Origin: Entomohabitans teleogrylli
GTDB lineage: Bacteria > Pseudomonadota > Gammaproteobacteria > Enterobacterales > Enterobacteriaceae
NCBI RefSeq assembly: GCF_001484765.1
Contig: NZ_LLXO01000031.1
Location: forward strand, 1 to 62,449
Direction of reading: 5' to 3'
DNA length: 62,449 nt
The notes beneath the pieces are model-generated. The model was not told where the DNA came from. It saw nothing but the letters and a program-made list of their open reading frames with translations, and did no database searches. This document shows positions 42,723 through 51,660 of the stretch, one piece after another (the stretch's first letter is position 1; every line of letters begins with the position of its first letter). The position numbers and the translations under genes are program-made.

Positions 42723-43067
42723 ATCTATCCTTTTGATAAATAATGATTAATGAATGAAAAAATGCAAACGATTACGGTAGTGGATTGTCAATGTCATCAT
42801 ATCGCCGGGACCCGGAAGCTGGAGATATAGCATAAAAGGGCGATACCTCAATTTAATCGTGTTCAATAAATTAATCTGGCTTTGTCATAAGTCACCTCTT
42901 ACTTGAGAGTTTACTCACTCAGTTGCGTGTCCACTGTTGCTGGTTTCTTTTTACCTTTTGCTAAAGCGATAAAGAATATGCGACTTCCTGCAGATTGCCG
43001 CTGACATCCCTGTCAGTGGCCCTCACATGCAACGAGATATATCGGGTATTAAGAGGATGAATACCGC
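42723..43067. other. Intergenic interval without a visible gene
   Basis: About 345 bp upstream of the kinase gene holds its promoter, not placed. I see no coding frame, RNA gene or repeat in it. It ends at the ROK remnant. Confidence 0.4.
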
Positions 43068-43190
43068 TTACCCTTCATTAATCACCTGATACAGCGGGAT
43101 CATCACCGCGCCGCGTAAGGCGCTCTGCGCCCCCATTGAAGATGCCACCAGCCTCATTTTCGGGCGGTTAATGATGGCCCTTTTTTCCTG
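43068..43190 (-). pseudogene. C-terminal remnant of a ROK-family sugar regulator or kinase
   Basis: On the minus strand a frame ending in TAA at 43068 reads AIINRPKMRLVASSMGAQSA then LRGAVMIPLYQVINEG. This matches the conserved C-terminus of ROK proteins (...RLVVSxLGxxAxLxGAAxxAL). No N-terminal part is present; upstream is the stop of the GmrSD-like gene. It is a fragment left by rearrangement. Confidence 0.6.
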
Positions 43191-43206
43191 ACATTTGCCC
43201 CGAAAC

Positions 43207-45294
43207 TCAATTATCCATTTGCCGGTCAAATGCCTGAGTGATCAGAAACATGACATAAGGCAGATCGTCCAGCGTCGTGAAGCCGACCTCTACATCGCCA
43301 TTACCCCAACGCCCCACGCTGGTGACATCTTTGCATAATCCGCGTGGATCGTTGATTTCGGCAAAGGGGATATTCAGCGTCAGGCGCAGTCGCCTGGCCT
43401 GCGGTACGACATCAACAAAGTTTACTTCTGCTTTATAAGCAATATAAAGCTTCAGAAATACTTCGGTGACACACGGGTCAAGCGCCAGTATGGCTTTGCG
43501 TAATTCCTCAAACAGCACATTTATGTGTGCTTTTGCCAGATGTGGATGATCATCAAACCCGTAAGTCACATTCTCTGCGTTTTGAGGCCGGTAACATTGC
43601 AGGATATCATCCGCAAGCTTTGCATTCGGCCAGACAGTGCTCGCCTGTTCAGCCATGTGTCTCGCCCGCGCCACAATAGCCTCTTCATTCCAGGTTTCCA
43701 GACAGGAAAGCCCATTATTGAGACGTAAATGACTGTGTCGGAATCCGCCATCCATATCGCGTTTTTCGGCAAAAGAGCGATTACTGTATTCCGGGTTATA
43801 GCCCGTCAGTGTCAGATTCCCCAGCGTATGGCGCCAGGTTTCCCAGACGCGCTGCCATTCATCGCCCAGTTCCGCACGCCAGACTCCCGGCACTTTTTCG
43901 GGCTGATTTTCACACTGCGGCATAATGTGTTCGATGGTGTATTCATCCACCTGAATGGGTTCTTTGTGCTTATCATTTTCCAGCCGTCTTAACCAGTAAC
44001 TGCGACTCCTGAAGTTATACAGGTCCCGGGTCTGGATATCCCGTTTAAATTCTTCATCTGACGGGAAACGACGGTACGATGGAAGCAGCATAAATGCCGC
44101 TTTCAGGCTTTCCAGATAACGGCTCTTGTCAAAACTTTTGCTCAATCCGGCAAAGGTTTTGTTCATTGAGTTGGTCGGAATCGCGCATACCGCACGGCGG
44201 AATACGTAGCTTTCCATCAAACGCAACGCTTCAGCAAAATCACTGAGCGACAATATCTGTTGCTGGTAGTCCTCATACAGTTCCAGCATCAACGGGTACG
44301 CGACATCCATTCTCAGTTCGCGGATGTTGTGGAATATCTCTTTAAGTTGTTTATTTTTTTCAGTCCCTAATGCAATAGCACAATAATAAACCGCATAGCG
44401 GTGAATATCTGCCACTACCGTCTCGACCGTCTGATTGCGGCGGTAAAAATATTGCTTAAACGCCTCATAGGTGTCATCTATTTTCGGGATATCCCCGGTT
44501 TTTACCGTCAGATAATGGCGCATAAAGGCATCGAACTGTTCAGAATAGGCTTCCTGACCAAACAGAAGCTCCATCCTGCGCCAGTGATCGTTATACAGCG
44601 CGGTCTGACGCTCGCTTTCCAGTCCCATCAGGATATAGTTGCGAATAAGATCGGCCTGGCTCAGTTTTTTGCCCGTCGAGTTCATACTTTCAAAAATGAG
44701 CTGCGGATTGTCATGGCCGCGCTGCAGGGAGATATCCACGACAATCAGTTTGCCAAGCCCTTTACAGACCGTTTCCAGCAGCGCGTTATTTCTCAGCTTT
44801 TCGCAGAAAAAATCAAAGTTCTCCTTCACCCGCACCGAGTACTGTTCCGGCAAGGGAAGCCCCTTAATAATGGTGCGCAGCGTTTCGTTATCGGTTTGAG
44901 AGAGAATTAACTTATAATGCTTCTCGCCGGATAACAGCAGATTGGTGAGATAAAAGCCGCGTAACTGTGTCTGGTTAAACCCTTCGATAAATTCCCGATC
45001 GCCAACGGCCTCTGCCAGAGCGGCAATCAGCAGCGACACGGTCGTCACGCGCTGCTGACCATCAATGATTAACAACGGGGACTGAGCTGTCACCGAATAG
45101 AGTCCGTCCTCGATATAGACGACAGAGCCGATAAAATGCCCGTGATTGTTGTCATCCTGCCCACAGCGAATAATATCGTCCCACAGTTGTTGGCATTCCT
45201 TAATTCCCCAGGAGTAAACCCGCTGATAGATAGGAATCACCAGTTGAGGCGCGGTCTGGAGGAAATTGAGCAATCTGGTTTCTTTGGCCTTCAT
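43207..45294 (-). CDS. GmrSD-like type IV restriction enzyme (DUF262 + DUF1524 HNH)
   Basis: The 695-residue single-chain protein has an N-terminal DUF262 (GmrS/ParB-like NTPase) domain with PIYQRVYSWG (21-30), IDGQQRVTTV (77-86) and IFESMNSTGKKLSQADLIRN. A DUF1524 HNH nuclease follows (EHIMPQCE and the downstream HTLGNLTLTGYN), then a C-terminal domain of about 120 residues with LAKAHINVLFEELRKAILAL. Proteins of this class (GmrSD, BrxU) cut phage DNA bearing modified bases such as glucosyl-hydroxymethylcytosine. It is divergent from symE and close to hsd genes, in a defence neighbourhood. GGGA precedes the ATG. Confidence 0.88.
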   Translation of the reverse strand: MKAKETRLLNFLQTAPQLVIPIYQRVYSWGIKECQQLWDDIIRCGQDDNNHGHFIGSVVYIEDGLYSVTAQSPLLIIDGQQRVTTVSLLIAALAEAVGDREFIEGFNQTQLRGFYLTNLLLSGEKHYKLILSQTDNETLRTIIKGLPLPEQYSVRVKENFDFFCEKLRNNALLETVCKGLGKLIVVDISLQRGHDNPQLIFESMNSTGKKLSQADLIRNYILMGLESERQTALYNDHWRRMELLFGQEAYSEQFDAFMRHYLTVKTGDIPKIDDTYEAFKQYFYRRNQTVETVVADIHRYAVYYCAIALGTEKNKQLKEIFHNIRELRMDVAYPLMLELYEDYQQQILSLSDFAEALRLMESYVFRRAVCAIPTNSMNKTFAGLSKSFDKSRYLESLKAAFMLLPSYRRFPSDEEFKRDIQTRDLYNFRSRSYWLRRLENDKHKEPIQVDEYTIEHIMPQCENQPEKVPGVWRAELGDEWQRVWETWRHTLGNLTLTGYNPEYSNRSFAEKRDMDGGFRHSHLRLNNGLSCLETWNEEAIVARARHMAEQASTVWPNAKLADDILQCYRPQNAENVTYGFDDHPHLAKAHINVLFEELRKAILALDPCVTEVFLKLYIAYKAEVNFVDVVPQARRLRLTLNIPFAEINDPRGLCKDVTSVGRWGNGDVEVGFTTLDDLPYVMFLITQAFDRQMDN

Positions 45295-45918
45295 CAGAAT
45301 AGTCCCTTGTTAACAAACTGATTTCAGTACAATAACTATAATGTACGTGCTGGCGAAGAATTTGGCGAAGGATGATTAACCGGAATGCTATTTTTGATCA
45401 CTTTCTTTGTACCACGACTCAAAACCCCGCGGCCTGATACCCCCATTGACCCCTGGTACGCTCCGGATAGCCCGTGAATTATCGCTCATCAGTGATAAAT
45501 ACTGGTACACTGCCTGTAAAATAAAAACAGGGATTAACTGCCTGCTGATACCTTGCGGCATCAGCTTAATCTGGTGGTGAAAAAACGCAGTAAAACTGAT
45601 GTTCTTACCATGGGAGAAGCATTTTCCTTTATACAGAAAAAATCTCTGGCACTGATAACAACATCAGATAAGAAACCACAGAAGCTATTTCCCGGGATTT
45701 AGAATTTCGATCCCTGATTATTTATACTTTATGATTCTGGTTATAAATAATCTGAATATTTTTGTGAAATATCTCCCGAGTCCGTTAGTTACATTATTTT
45801 CATGTGGCTTTTTTATTGTTTACTGGTTAGGTTTACAGGTGTTATTTAGCGCGATGCGGATGTGCGACAACACACCCGCACCGCTCATCACAATCACTAT
45901 TTACAAGGAATAGTAACC
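45295..45918. promoter_or_regulatory. Divergent interval between GmrSD-like gene and symE, with LexA-box candidate
   Basis: TACTGGTTAGGTTTACAGGT (45821-45840) has the CTG-N10-CAG skeleton of a LexA box 79 bp before the symE start, fitting the known SOS control of symE. A start-poor frame ending at 45702 (around MGEAFSFIQKKSLALITTSD) may be a gene remnant; I do not recognise it. The rest shows nothing. Confidence 0.5.
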
Positions 45919-45928
45919 ATGACTAATG
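45851..45928 (-). ncRNA. symR: SymR antisense RNA candidate
   Basis: In E. coli a 77-nt antisense RNA, SymR, covers the symE ribosome site and start. Here 45851-45864 and 45871-45884 form a 14-bp stem with a 6-nt loop. Two positions are A/C mismatches if the plus strand is transcribed but G-U pairs on the minus strand, so the fold is intact only in the antisense RNA. A TACAAT -10 element on the minus strand (45940-45935) would start it near 45928, giving about 78 nt. Ends are estimates. Confidence 0.6.
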
Positions 45929-46257
45929 TCAATTGTATTGCAGATTCATTTGAACCAGAAGTATCCCCGGCAAATAACCGCCATCTGAAGGTGGGTTATG
46001 CGAGCCGTCATCCGGATTACGCCCGTTTCCCGGCGATTATGATTAAAGGCCAGTGGCTGGAGACTGCCGGGTTTACCACCGGTACCGAGGTGGATGTGCG
46101 GGTGATGAATGGCTGTATTGTGCTGACCGCCCGGACGCCGGCACCGGAGGTGTCTGAGCTGATGAAGTCGCTGCGTCTGGTGGATAAGCTGTCGGTAAGA
46201 AAGCAGAAGCAGGTGCTGGAGTTTATCAGCGTGATAGCCGGGAAGCGGGCGGCGTGA
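45919..46257 (+). CDS. symE: SymE, SOS-induced type I toxin (AbrB-fold derived)
   Basis: The 112-residue protein follows E. coli SymE in order: [80 protein letters not shown]. SymE is a MazE/AbrB-like fold protein that condenses the nucleoid when over-produced; translation is blocked by SymR. AAGGAATAGTAACC precedes the ATG at 45919. Its place beside type I restriction genes is the same as in E. coli, though here hsdR faces it convergently. A good hairpin follows. Confidence 0.93.
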   Translation: MTNVNCIADSFEPEVSPANNRHLKVGYASRHPDYARFPAIMIKGQWLETAGFTTGTEVDVRVMNGCIVLTARTPAPEVSELMKSLRLVDKLSVRKQKQVLEFISVIAGKRAA

Positions 46258-46264
46258 GGTGGGC

Positions 46265-46292
46265 GCTCCCGACGGGAGTCGGGAGCGTCTTT
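46265..46292 (+). terminator. Terminator hairpin after symE
   Basis: GCTCCCGAC and GTCGGGAGC pair perfectly over GGGA, followed by GTCTTT. The T-run is short but the stem is very stable and starts 7 bp after the symE stop. Confidence 0.7.
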
Positions 46293-46430
46293 CCGTACTT
46301 AACTGAATCCAGATGCCCAACCGATTGTCCGGCTACCGGGATAAATCCTGACAAATGCCCCCTGTCCTGCATTTACCAGATTAGTTAAAGTGGGAGTTAA
46401 TTTTATTTTTGATATAATTGAGGAATTAGC

Positions 46431-46814
46431 ATGGATGCCCGAACATTATTTTTAAAAAGTGGGTTTAATTTTCGGGATACCCTGGCGTTATTCCACGCCT
46501 TTAAACGAGCCAGTGTGCAAAAGCACGAGCGATATGCTTCACACGATTTTTTCGATTTTGTCGCAAAGCGGGGGCATGATATTGCCGGGGGATTAATCCT
46601 GTTCAGCGGCGTTTTTCTGGTTCTCATTATCGTGATGGCTGTTACGGGCGATATTCAGGGCATCCCACTTATGATAGGTATCTATGTGGTTTTACTTTTT
46701 GTGTGCATATGGGGATTGAGCCGCCTGAATTACTGCTCGCTGCCTGTGGGTATTAAGCTATCGATTTATTTTTTCCGTTATAAGATCATGAAATCAGATT
46801 ATTCATCCTGGTAA
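46431..46814 (+). CDS. Small inner-membrane protein of unknown function between symE and hsdR
   Basis: The 127-residue protein has a soluble N-terminal part (MDARTLFLKSGFNFRDTLAL) and two membrane helices (IAGGLILFSGVFLVLIIVMA and LMIGIYVVLLFVCIWGL). It ends with a basic cytoplasmic tail. A GAGGAATTAGC site precedes the ATG. I do not recognise the family. A hairpin ATCTGCT-cataa-AGCAGAT follows at 46824-46842. It is the only unassigned gene within the restriction cluster, so a defence-related effector or a passenger are both possible. Confidence 0.6.
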   Translation: MDARTLFLKSGFNFRDTLALFHAFKRASVQKHERYASHDFFDFVAKRGHDIAGGLILFSGVFLVLIIVMAVTGDIQGIPLMIGIYVVLLFVCIWGLSRLNYCSLPVGIKLSIYFFRYKIMKSDYSSW

Positions 46815-47035
46815 TGACCTTTCATCTGCTCATAAAGCAGATACCCTTTATAGCCACTACTGGTTGCCTGTAGTGTTAAGATTGATTTAGATTTAAAGCG
46901 GCTCATCGCCAGCCGCCAGTTCTGGATCGGCATACTCCATTTTTTCGATGCATCCGTGATGACAGATCGATCACCCAATGAGCGCCGACGGGTATATCAA
47001 ACCACAGACGTGGTTTTCCCCGATCGGCCTGAAAA

Positions 47036-50000
47036 TCAAGCCCCTTTCAACATATCAAACACCACGCGGGCAAAGCCTTTTGCCAGTTCAGGGTTAGAGA
47101 GGTACTGCATCATCATATCCTGTTGGGCGTCGTTGCTGTCCATGACGGCATCATCAATGGCTTTCGGGAAATCCCCCAACATCGCCTGCTCGCGCGTATT
47201 GTTCGCGATCTGGGTCATCACCGCCTGGTTTTCTGACAGCTTGTCGCGCACCGCGAAGGCATAGTTGATCATGTCTTTATCGGTCAGATTATCGGTGACG
47301 AACAGCTCATTCAGACGCGCCAGAATATTCGACAAAAATTCTTCTTTCTTGTCCTTCGGTTTCGCCGTACCGATATCATTACCCGGTTTGATTTTGTAAT
47401 CCTCAGCCTCTTCCTGCAACTTGAGGTGCTGTTCGTGAAGCTTCGACAGACGATAATGGCTCATCTCGACGTTGCTTAAATCAATCTCATCTTCTTCGAT
47501 ACGCTGTTCATGCAGCAACGGACGCAGGTGGCGGGCAAACAGACTCAGCTTTTCCAGGTTCTTGTCGTCGTAATCGACGATTTGCGACATAAACTCGTAA
47601 AAGCGGACAAAGCTGCCGAGATCTTTCCTGAAGATATCCAGCTTACTTTTTTCTTTCTCGCAATCCTTAAAGGTGTTTTCCGCATTGGTGATCAGCACAA
47701 CATCGCCGGTCTTTTTGGTGCGTTCAAACATCTCTTTGGCCAGCACATACGCATCAATCGCTGAGGTGTAGCGGTTTTTCCAGCGCTCCACCGCAGGTTT
47801 ACAGATATTACTAATGGCCGCGTTGGATTTGTTTTTACTGAAGAACGCCTCGCAGAACTGCTCCACTTCGTTCCACAGGAAAATGCCGCTGGTGCGCAGC
47901 TTTTCATAAAGCTCAAAGACCAACTGTGGATCGCTGACATCCGTCAGCTCTGCTGTCTGGTAGTACGGCTGGAAAGCCCCCAAAATCTCGTCGGGTTCGT
48001 TGTAAAAATCGAGCACAAAGGTGCCGGATTGCGCCTTCCCGGGATAGGTACGGTTCAGGCGCGACAGGGTCTGTACACACTCCACACCCCCCAGCTTTTT
48101 ATCCACATACATGGCGCACAGCTTAGGCTGGTCAAAACCGGTCTGGAATTTGTTGGCCACCAGCATCACCTGGTAGTCGTCGGTATCAAACGCTTTACGC
48201 ATATCCCGGCCTTTCAGCCCTGGGTTCATATTGATCTCGGTGAACTTCTGGTTAAGCAGCGCAAAGCTGTTGTGGTCATCTTCATGGAATTCCACTTCCC
48301 CGGAGAACGCCACCAGCGCGCTTATCTTGTCGTACTTTTGCTCGGCGATATATTTATCGAAAGCCAGCTTGTAACGAACCGCCGCCTTACGCGAACTGGT
48401 CACCACCATTGCTTTCGCCTGGCCGGCCAGCAAGTGCATCACATGCTTGCGGTAGTGCTCAACAATCACCTTCACTTTCTGCGACACATTATGATCGTGT
48501 AGCGAAACCCACTGGTTCAGTTTGATTTTCGCTTTCTTGCTGTCCACTTCCCGGTCAGGATCGTCCAGCTTTTGCAGCAGCTTATACGCCACCTTATAGT
48601 TGGTGTAGTTCTTCAGCACATCAAGAATAAAGCCTTCTTCGATGGCCTGACGCATAGAGTAAACGTGGAACGCTTCTGGCTTGTTGGTTTTCGACGCCGG
48701 TTCCTGCGGATCAGGACGGCGACCAAACAGCTCCAGGGTTTTAGCTTTCGGCGTGGCGGTGAAGGCGTAATAGTTGAGGTTGTTGCTGCCTTTACGCGCG
48801 GCGACGGTGGCATCCAGAATATCTTCTGAAGACATTTCCACATCGTCATCTGTTTCTTCGGTCATCAGCACTTGTTTCAGTTGTCGTGCCGTAGATCCGC
48901 TCTGCGAGGAGTGCGCTTCATCGGCAATCACCGCGTATTTACGCTGCCTGAGGCTGACGCTGTTTTCAATCGCCTTCAGGACAAACGGGAAGGTCTGGAT
49001 GGTGACGATAATGATCGGCTGCGAGTTTTCCAGCGCACTGGCCAGCTTCTCCGATTTAGAACCATCGCCTTCTTTGTTATTGATACGCCCGACTACGCCA
49101 TCCTGATGTTCAAACTGATAGATAGTGTCCTGCAGTTGATCGTCCAGCACGGTGCGGTCCGTCACCACAATCACTGAGTGGAACTGCTTTTCGCCATTTT
49201 CATCGTACAGCCGGGAAAGCTGATGGGCCGTCCAGGCGATAGAGTTCGATTTGCCCGACCCCGCACTGTGCTGAATCAGGTATTTATTACCGGTGCCCTC
49301 CACCGTGGCGGCAGTGATCAGTTTGTTCACCACATCCCACTGGTGATAGCGCGGGAAAATCAGGCTCTCGCTTTTGTACTTCAGGCCAATGGCGTTTTCT
49401 TTTTCGACGATTTGCAGATGCACAAAACTGGCGAGAATTTTCAGCAAATTGTCCGGCAGCAGCACCTCATTCCACAGGTAGCTGGTGGCGTAGTCGTGGG
49501 CATCTTCCGGGATGTCGTTCCCCGCGCCGCCGTCATGGGTGCCTTTGTTAAACGGCAGGAAGAAGGTTTTATCGCCATCGAGTCTGGTCGCCATAAACAC
49601 TTCGTACTGGCTGACGGCAAAGTGCACCAGCGCGCCACGTTTAAAGGTCAGCAGCGGCTCAGGTTTATTGGTGCCAGGGTCCTTCGGCAAACGCGTTTTC
49701 TTATATTGCGTAATGGCGTTTTGCACCGTCTGCTTAAATTCAGACTTCAGCTCCAGCGTCGCTACCGGCAGGCCGTTGACAAACAACACCAGGTCGATAC
49801 GCCACTTCTTCGCCTTTACGCCCGTTTCTTCGAATGCGGCGTTCGACGCATGCGGGCTGTAAACCAGCTCCGGCACGATGCGGCAGATATTCTGTTTGTA
49901 GCGCGTCAGGGTTTCCGGATTGAGGTTATGTTCCGGCTTAAACTGGCACAGGGAAAAACGCGCATTATGGCTTTTAATACCATGGCGCAGCACGCCGAGC

Positions 50001-50284
50001 GTGCCGTAAGTACGAGACAAAATATCGGTGGCGTTGATATCCGCTTTTTTCAGCTGCGCCACCAGCGCATCGAGGAAATGACGCTCGGTATCGGAAGGAT
50101 AAATTTTGGCAAACTTCTCCCACTCCTGCGGCTGAGTGGTTTGCACAAAGGTCAGCACATCCTGCGAGTACAGCGCACGTTCGCGATCGTAGGCGTCAGT
50201 TTTGCCGCGAATCCAGCCTCGATCGATCATCTGAGCAATCATCTCATTCTGGAAAATCAGCTCTTTGGTGCTGTCCATGCTCAT
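47036..50284 (-). CDS. hsdR: Type I restriction enzyme R subunit HsdR
   Basis: The 1082-residue motor/nuclease subunit has an N-terminal PD-(D/E)XK nuclease (RIDLVLFVNGLPVATLELKS, the D-15-ELK catalytic set). Superfamily 2 translocase domains follow with Walker A HSAGSGKSNSIAWTAHQLS, DEAH box VIADEAHSSQSG, motif III YAFTATPKAKTLELFG and motif VI QTLSRLNRTYPG, plus a helical C-terminus. It cleaves unmodified DNA remote from the target after translocation. The start overlaps the hsdS stop as ATGA, so hsdM-hsdS-hsdR is one transcript. All catalytic motifs are intact. Confidence 0.96.
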   Translation of the reverse strand: MSMDSTKELIFQNEMIAQMIDRGWIRGKTDAYDRERALYSQDVLTFVQTTQPQEWEKFAKIYPSDTERHFLDALVAQLKKADINATDILSRTYGTLGVLRHGIKSHNARFSLCQFKPEHNLNPETLTRYKQNICRIVPELVYSPHASNAAFEETGVKAKKWRIDLVLFVNGLPVATLELKSEFKQTVQNAITQYKKTRLPKDPGTNKPEPLLTFKRGALVHFAVSQYEVFMATRLDGDKTFFLPFNKGTHDGGAGNDIPEDAHDYATSYLWNEVLLPDNLLKILASFVHLQIVEKENAIGLKYKSESLIFPRYHQWDVVNKLITAATVEGTGNKYLIQHSAGSGKSNSIAWTAHQLSRLYDENGEKQFHSVIVVTDRTVLDDQLQDTIYQFEHQDGVVGRINNKEGDGSKSEKLASALENSQPIIIVTIQTFPFVLKAIENSVSLRQRKYAVIADEAHSSQSGSTARQLKQVLMTEETDDDVEMSSEDILDATVAARKGSNNLNYYAFTATPKAKTLELFGRRPDPQEPASKTNKPEAFHVYSMRQAIEEGFILDVLKNYTNYKVAYKLLQKLDDPDREVDSKKAKIKLNQWVSLHDHNVSQKVKVIVEHYRKHVMHLLAGQAKAMVVTSSRKAAVRYKLAFDKYIAEQKYDKISALVAFSGEVEFHEDDHNSFALLNQKFTEINMNPGLKGRDMRKAFDTDDYQVMLVANKFQTGFDQPKLCAMYVDKKLGGVECVQTLSRLNRTYPGKAQSGTFVLDFYNEPDEILGAFQPYYQTAELTDVSDPQLVFELYEKLRTSGIFLWNEVEQFCEAFFSKNKSNAAISNICKPAVERWKNRYTSAIDAYVLAKEMFERTKKTGDVVLITNAENTFKDCEKEKSKLDIFRKDLGSFVRFYEFMSQIVDYDDKNLEKLSLFARHLRPLLHEQRIEEDEIDLSNVEMSHYRLSKLHEQHLKLQEEAEDYKIKPGNDIGTAKPKDKKEEFLSNILARLNELFVTDNLTDKDMINYAFAVRDKLSENQAVMTQIANNTREQAMLGDFPKAIDDAVMDSNDAQQDMMMQYLSNPELAKGFARVVFDMLKGA

Positions 50285-51660
50285 GCGGTAGCCTCCTGAA
50301 TTGCCTCAATGTCCTGGGTGTCACGGGCAACCCAATCGCGGACGTCAATTTTCCCGGTGACGGCGGCGGAGATCAGGGCTGTGCGGCGTTCTTGCATTAA
50401 ATCTATTGCAGATTCCGCTTTACAAATTAAGGACTCAAATTGAACAAACTGCTTTTCTATTTCTATGCATATAGATGCAAGTTCATCTTGTTCTGGAAGT
50501 AAAATTGGGATATTCCCAAGATCTTCCATTGATAGATTCGGCTGCGCAGCCTGAACCGCGCCCATGCCTATTATCCTCTGGATGATATCGGTCCCAAGCC
50601 AGTAATAGATCCAATCGGCATGATTAATATTTTTAGTGCGAATAAAACTTACTGCCTGATTTGTGTTCGCAGGCAGTATCTCTTTTTGAAGAACTGAAGC
50701 CATACCAGTAGTTGCACCAGCGATTATAACTAAGACATCCCGTTCTTGAAGGCGACTTCTTGAGATTTGTTTATCTACATCATTAGAAATGTAGAATTCT
50801 GGCAATGAATTAACAAACTTTGACTTACCAATATTTTCTGCTTTTAAAAAGCGAATACCTTCATCAACAAAATCACCACCAATAGTGCTCGGCGTTGTAC
50901 CTTTAGATATTTGTTTTGATAATTGCTTAATGCGGCATATTTTCCAATGCTCCGGAACTTCCCCCAACCACTCAACACCAGAATCTTTCATTGGCACATC
51001 AGGGTTTAGCCCTTTGGTGACGGCATGGCTAATCACTGCCTGACGTTTTTCTTTCAGCAGTTCAATGAGTTGCTGTTGTTTCTCGATCAGATTATCGATC
51101 TTTGCGGTTTCGTGATCGAGAAAGTTTGCAATCCTTAATTGCTCAGTCAATGGCATATTAGGGACAGGTATATTTACTAGATCTGAAGCATTAATTGCTG
51201 GATAACTCACACCAACAGAACGAGCAACTACTTCCTTTATGAATCCACTAGCACGCAGACAATATGCGGCAAAAGCATGATTTAATCCTATAGAAGGTCT
51301 GATTACCGCAAAACCAGTGGAAACGACCATATTATCAGGAGGATTAATTATTGGAGAAATAGCCTCTAGATAGGTTCTAACTGTGGAAATAATTACGTCA
51401 CCATCTTTTACCAAACGTCTCGCCCTAGACGGTGCTTTGGACAATAACATGGTTTCTGTTTTTGTTATGCCCTGTGATGAGTTCACACTTCCAATATCAA
51501 CATATTCAATTTCGTAATCATGTCCTGCTGATTCAGAAATAACCTGATCATTGAATGTGCAAAGAAATTTCAAAGACTTAGCATTCCAATGCTTAGGAAC
51601 TCTCCCCAACCACTCAACCCCAGAGTCCTTATACTCCGGATACGCCTTATATTTCGCCAT
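50281..51660 (-). CDS. hsdS: Type I restriction-modification specificity subunit HsdS
   Basis: The 459-residue protein has two target-recognition domains. Each begins with the repeated motif DSGVEWLGRVPKHW (about 12-25) or DSGVEWLGEVPEHW (about 222-235). Each is followed by a conserved helix (ANFLDHETAKIDNLIEKQQQ, and ICIEIEKQFVQFESLICKAE) whose spacing sets the gap in the bipartite target. The TRDs are much more AT-rich than the surrounding hsdM and hsdR, as usual for exchanged domains. It overlaps hsdM by one base (TGATG) and hsdR by four. The DNA target cannot be read from sequence. Confidence 0.95.
   Translation of the reverse strand: MAKYKAYPEYKDSGVEWLGRVPKHWNAKSLKFLCTFNDQVISESAGHDYEIEYVDIGSVNSSQGITKTETMLLSKAPSRARRLVKDGDVIISTVRTYLEAISPIINPPDNMVVSTGFAVIRPSIGLNHAFAAYCLRASGFIKEVVARSVGVSYPAINASDLVNIPVPNMPLTEQLRIANFLDHETAKIDNLIEKQQQLIELLKEKRQAVISHAVTKGLNPDVPMKDSGVEWLGEVPEHWKICRIKQLSKQISKGTTPSTIGGDFVDEGIRFLKAENIGKSKFVNSLPEFYISNDVDKQISRSRLQERDVLVIIAGATTGMASVLQKEILPANTNQAVSFIRTKNINHADWIYYWLGTDIIQRIIGMGAVQAAQPNLSMEDLGNIPILLPEQDELASICIEIEKQFVQFESLICKAESAIDLMQERRTALISAAVTGKIDVRDWVARDTQDIEAIQEATA

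Noticed and set aside
49178-50299. 373-codon plus-strand frame inside hsdR
   Set aside because: Antisense shadow of hsdR; no start site and no protein-like motifs.
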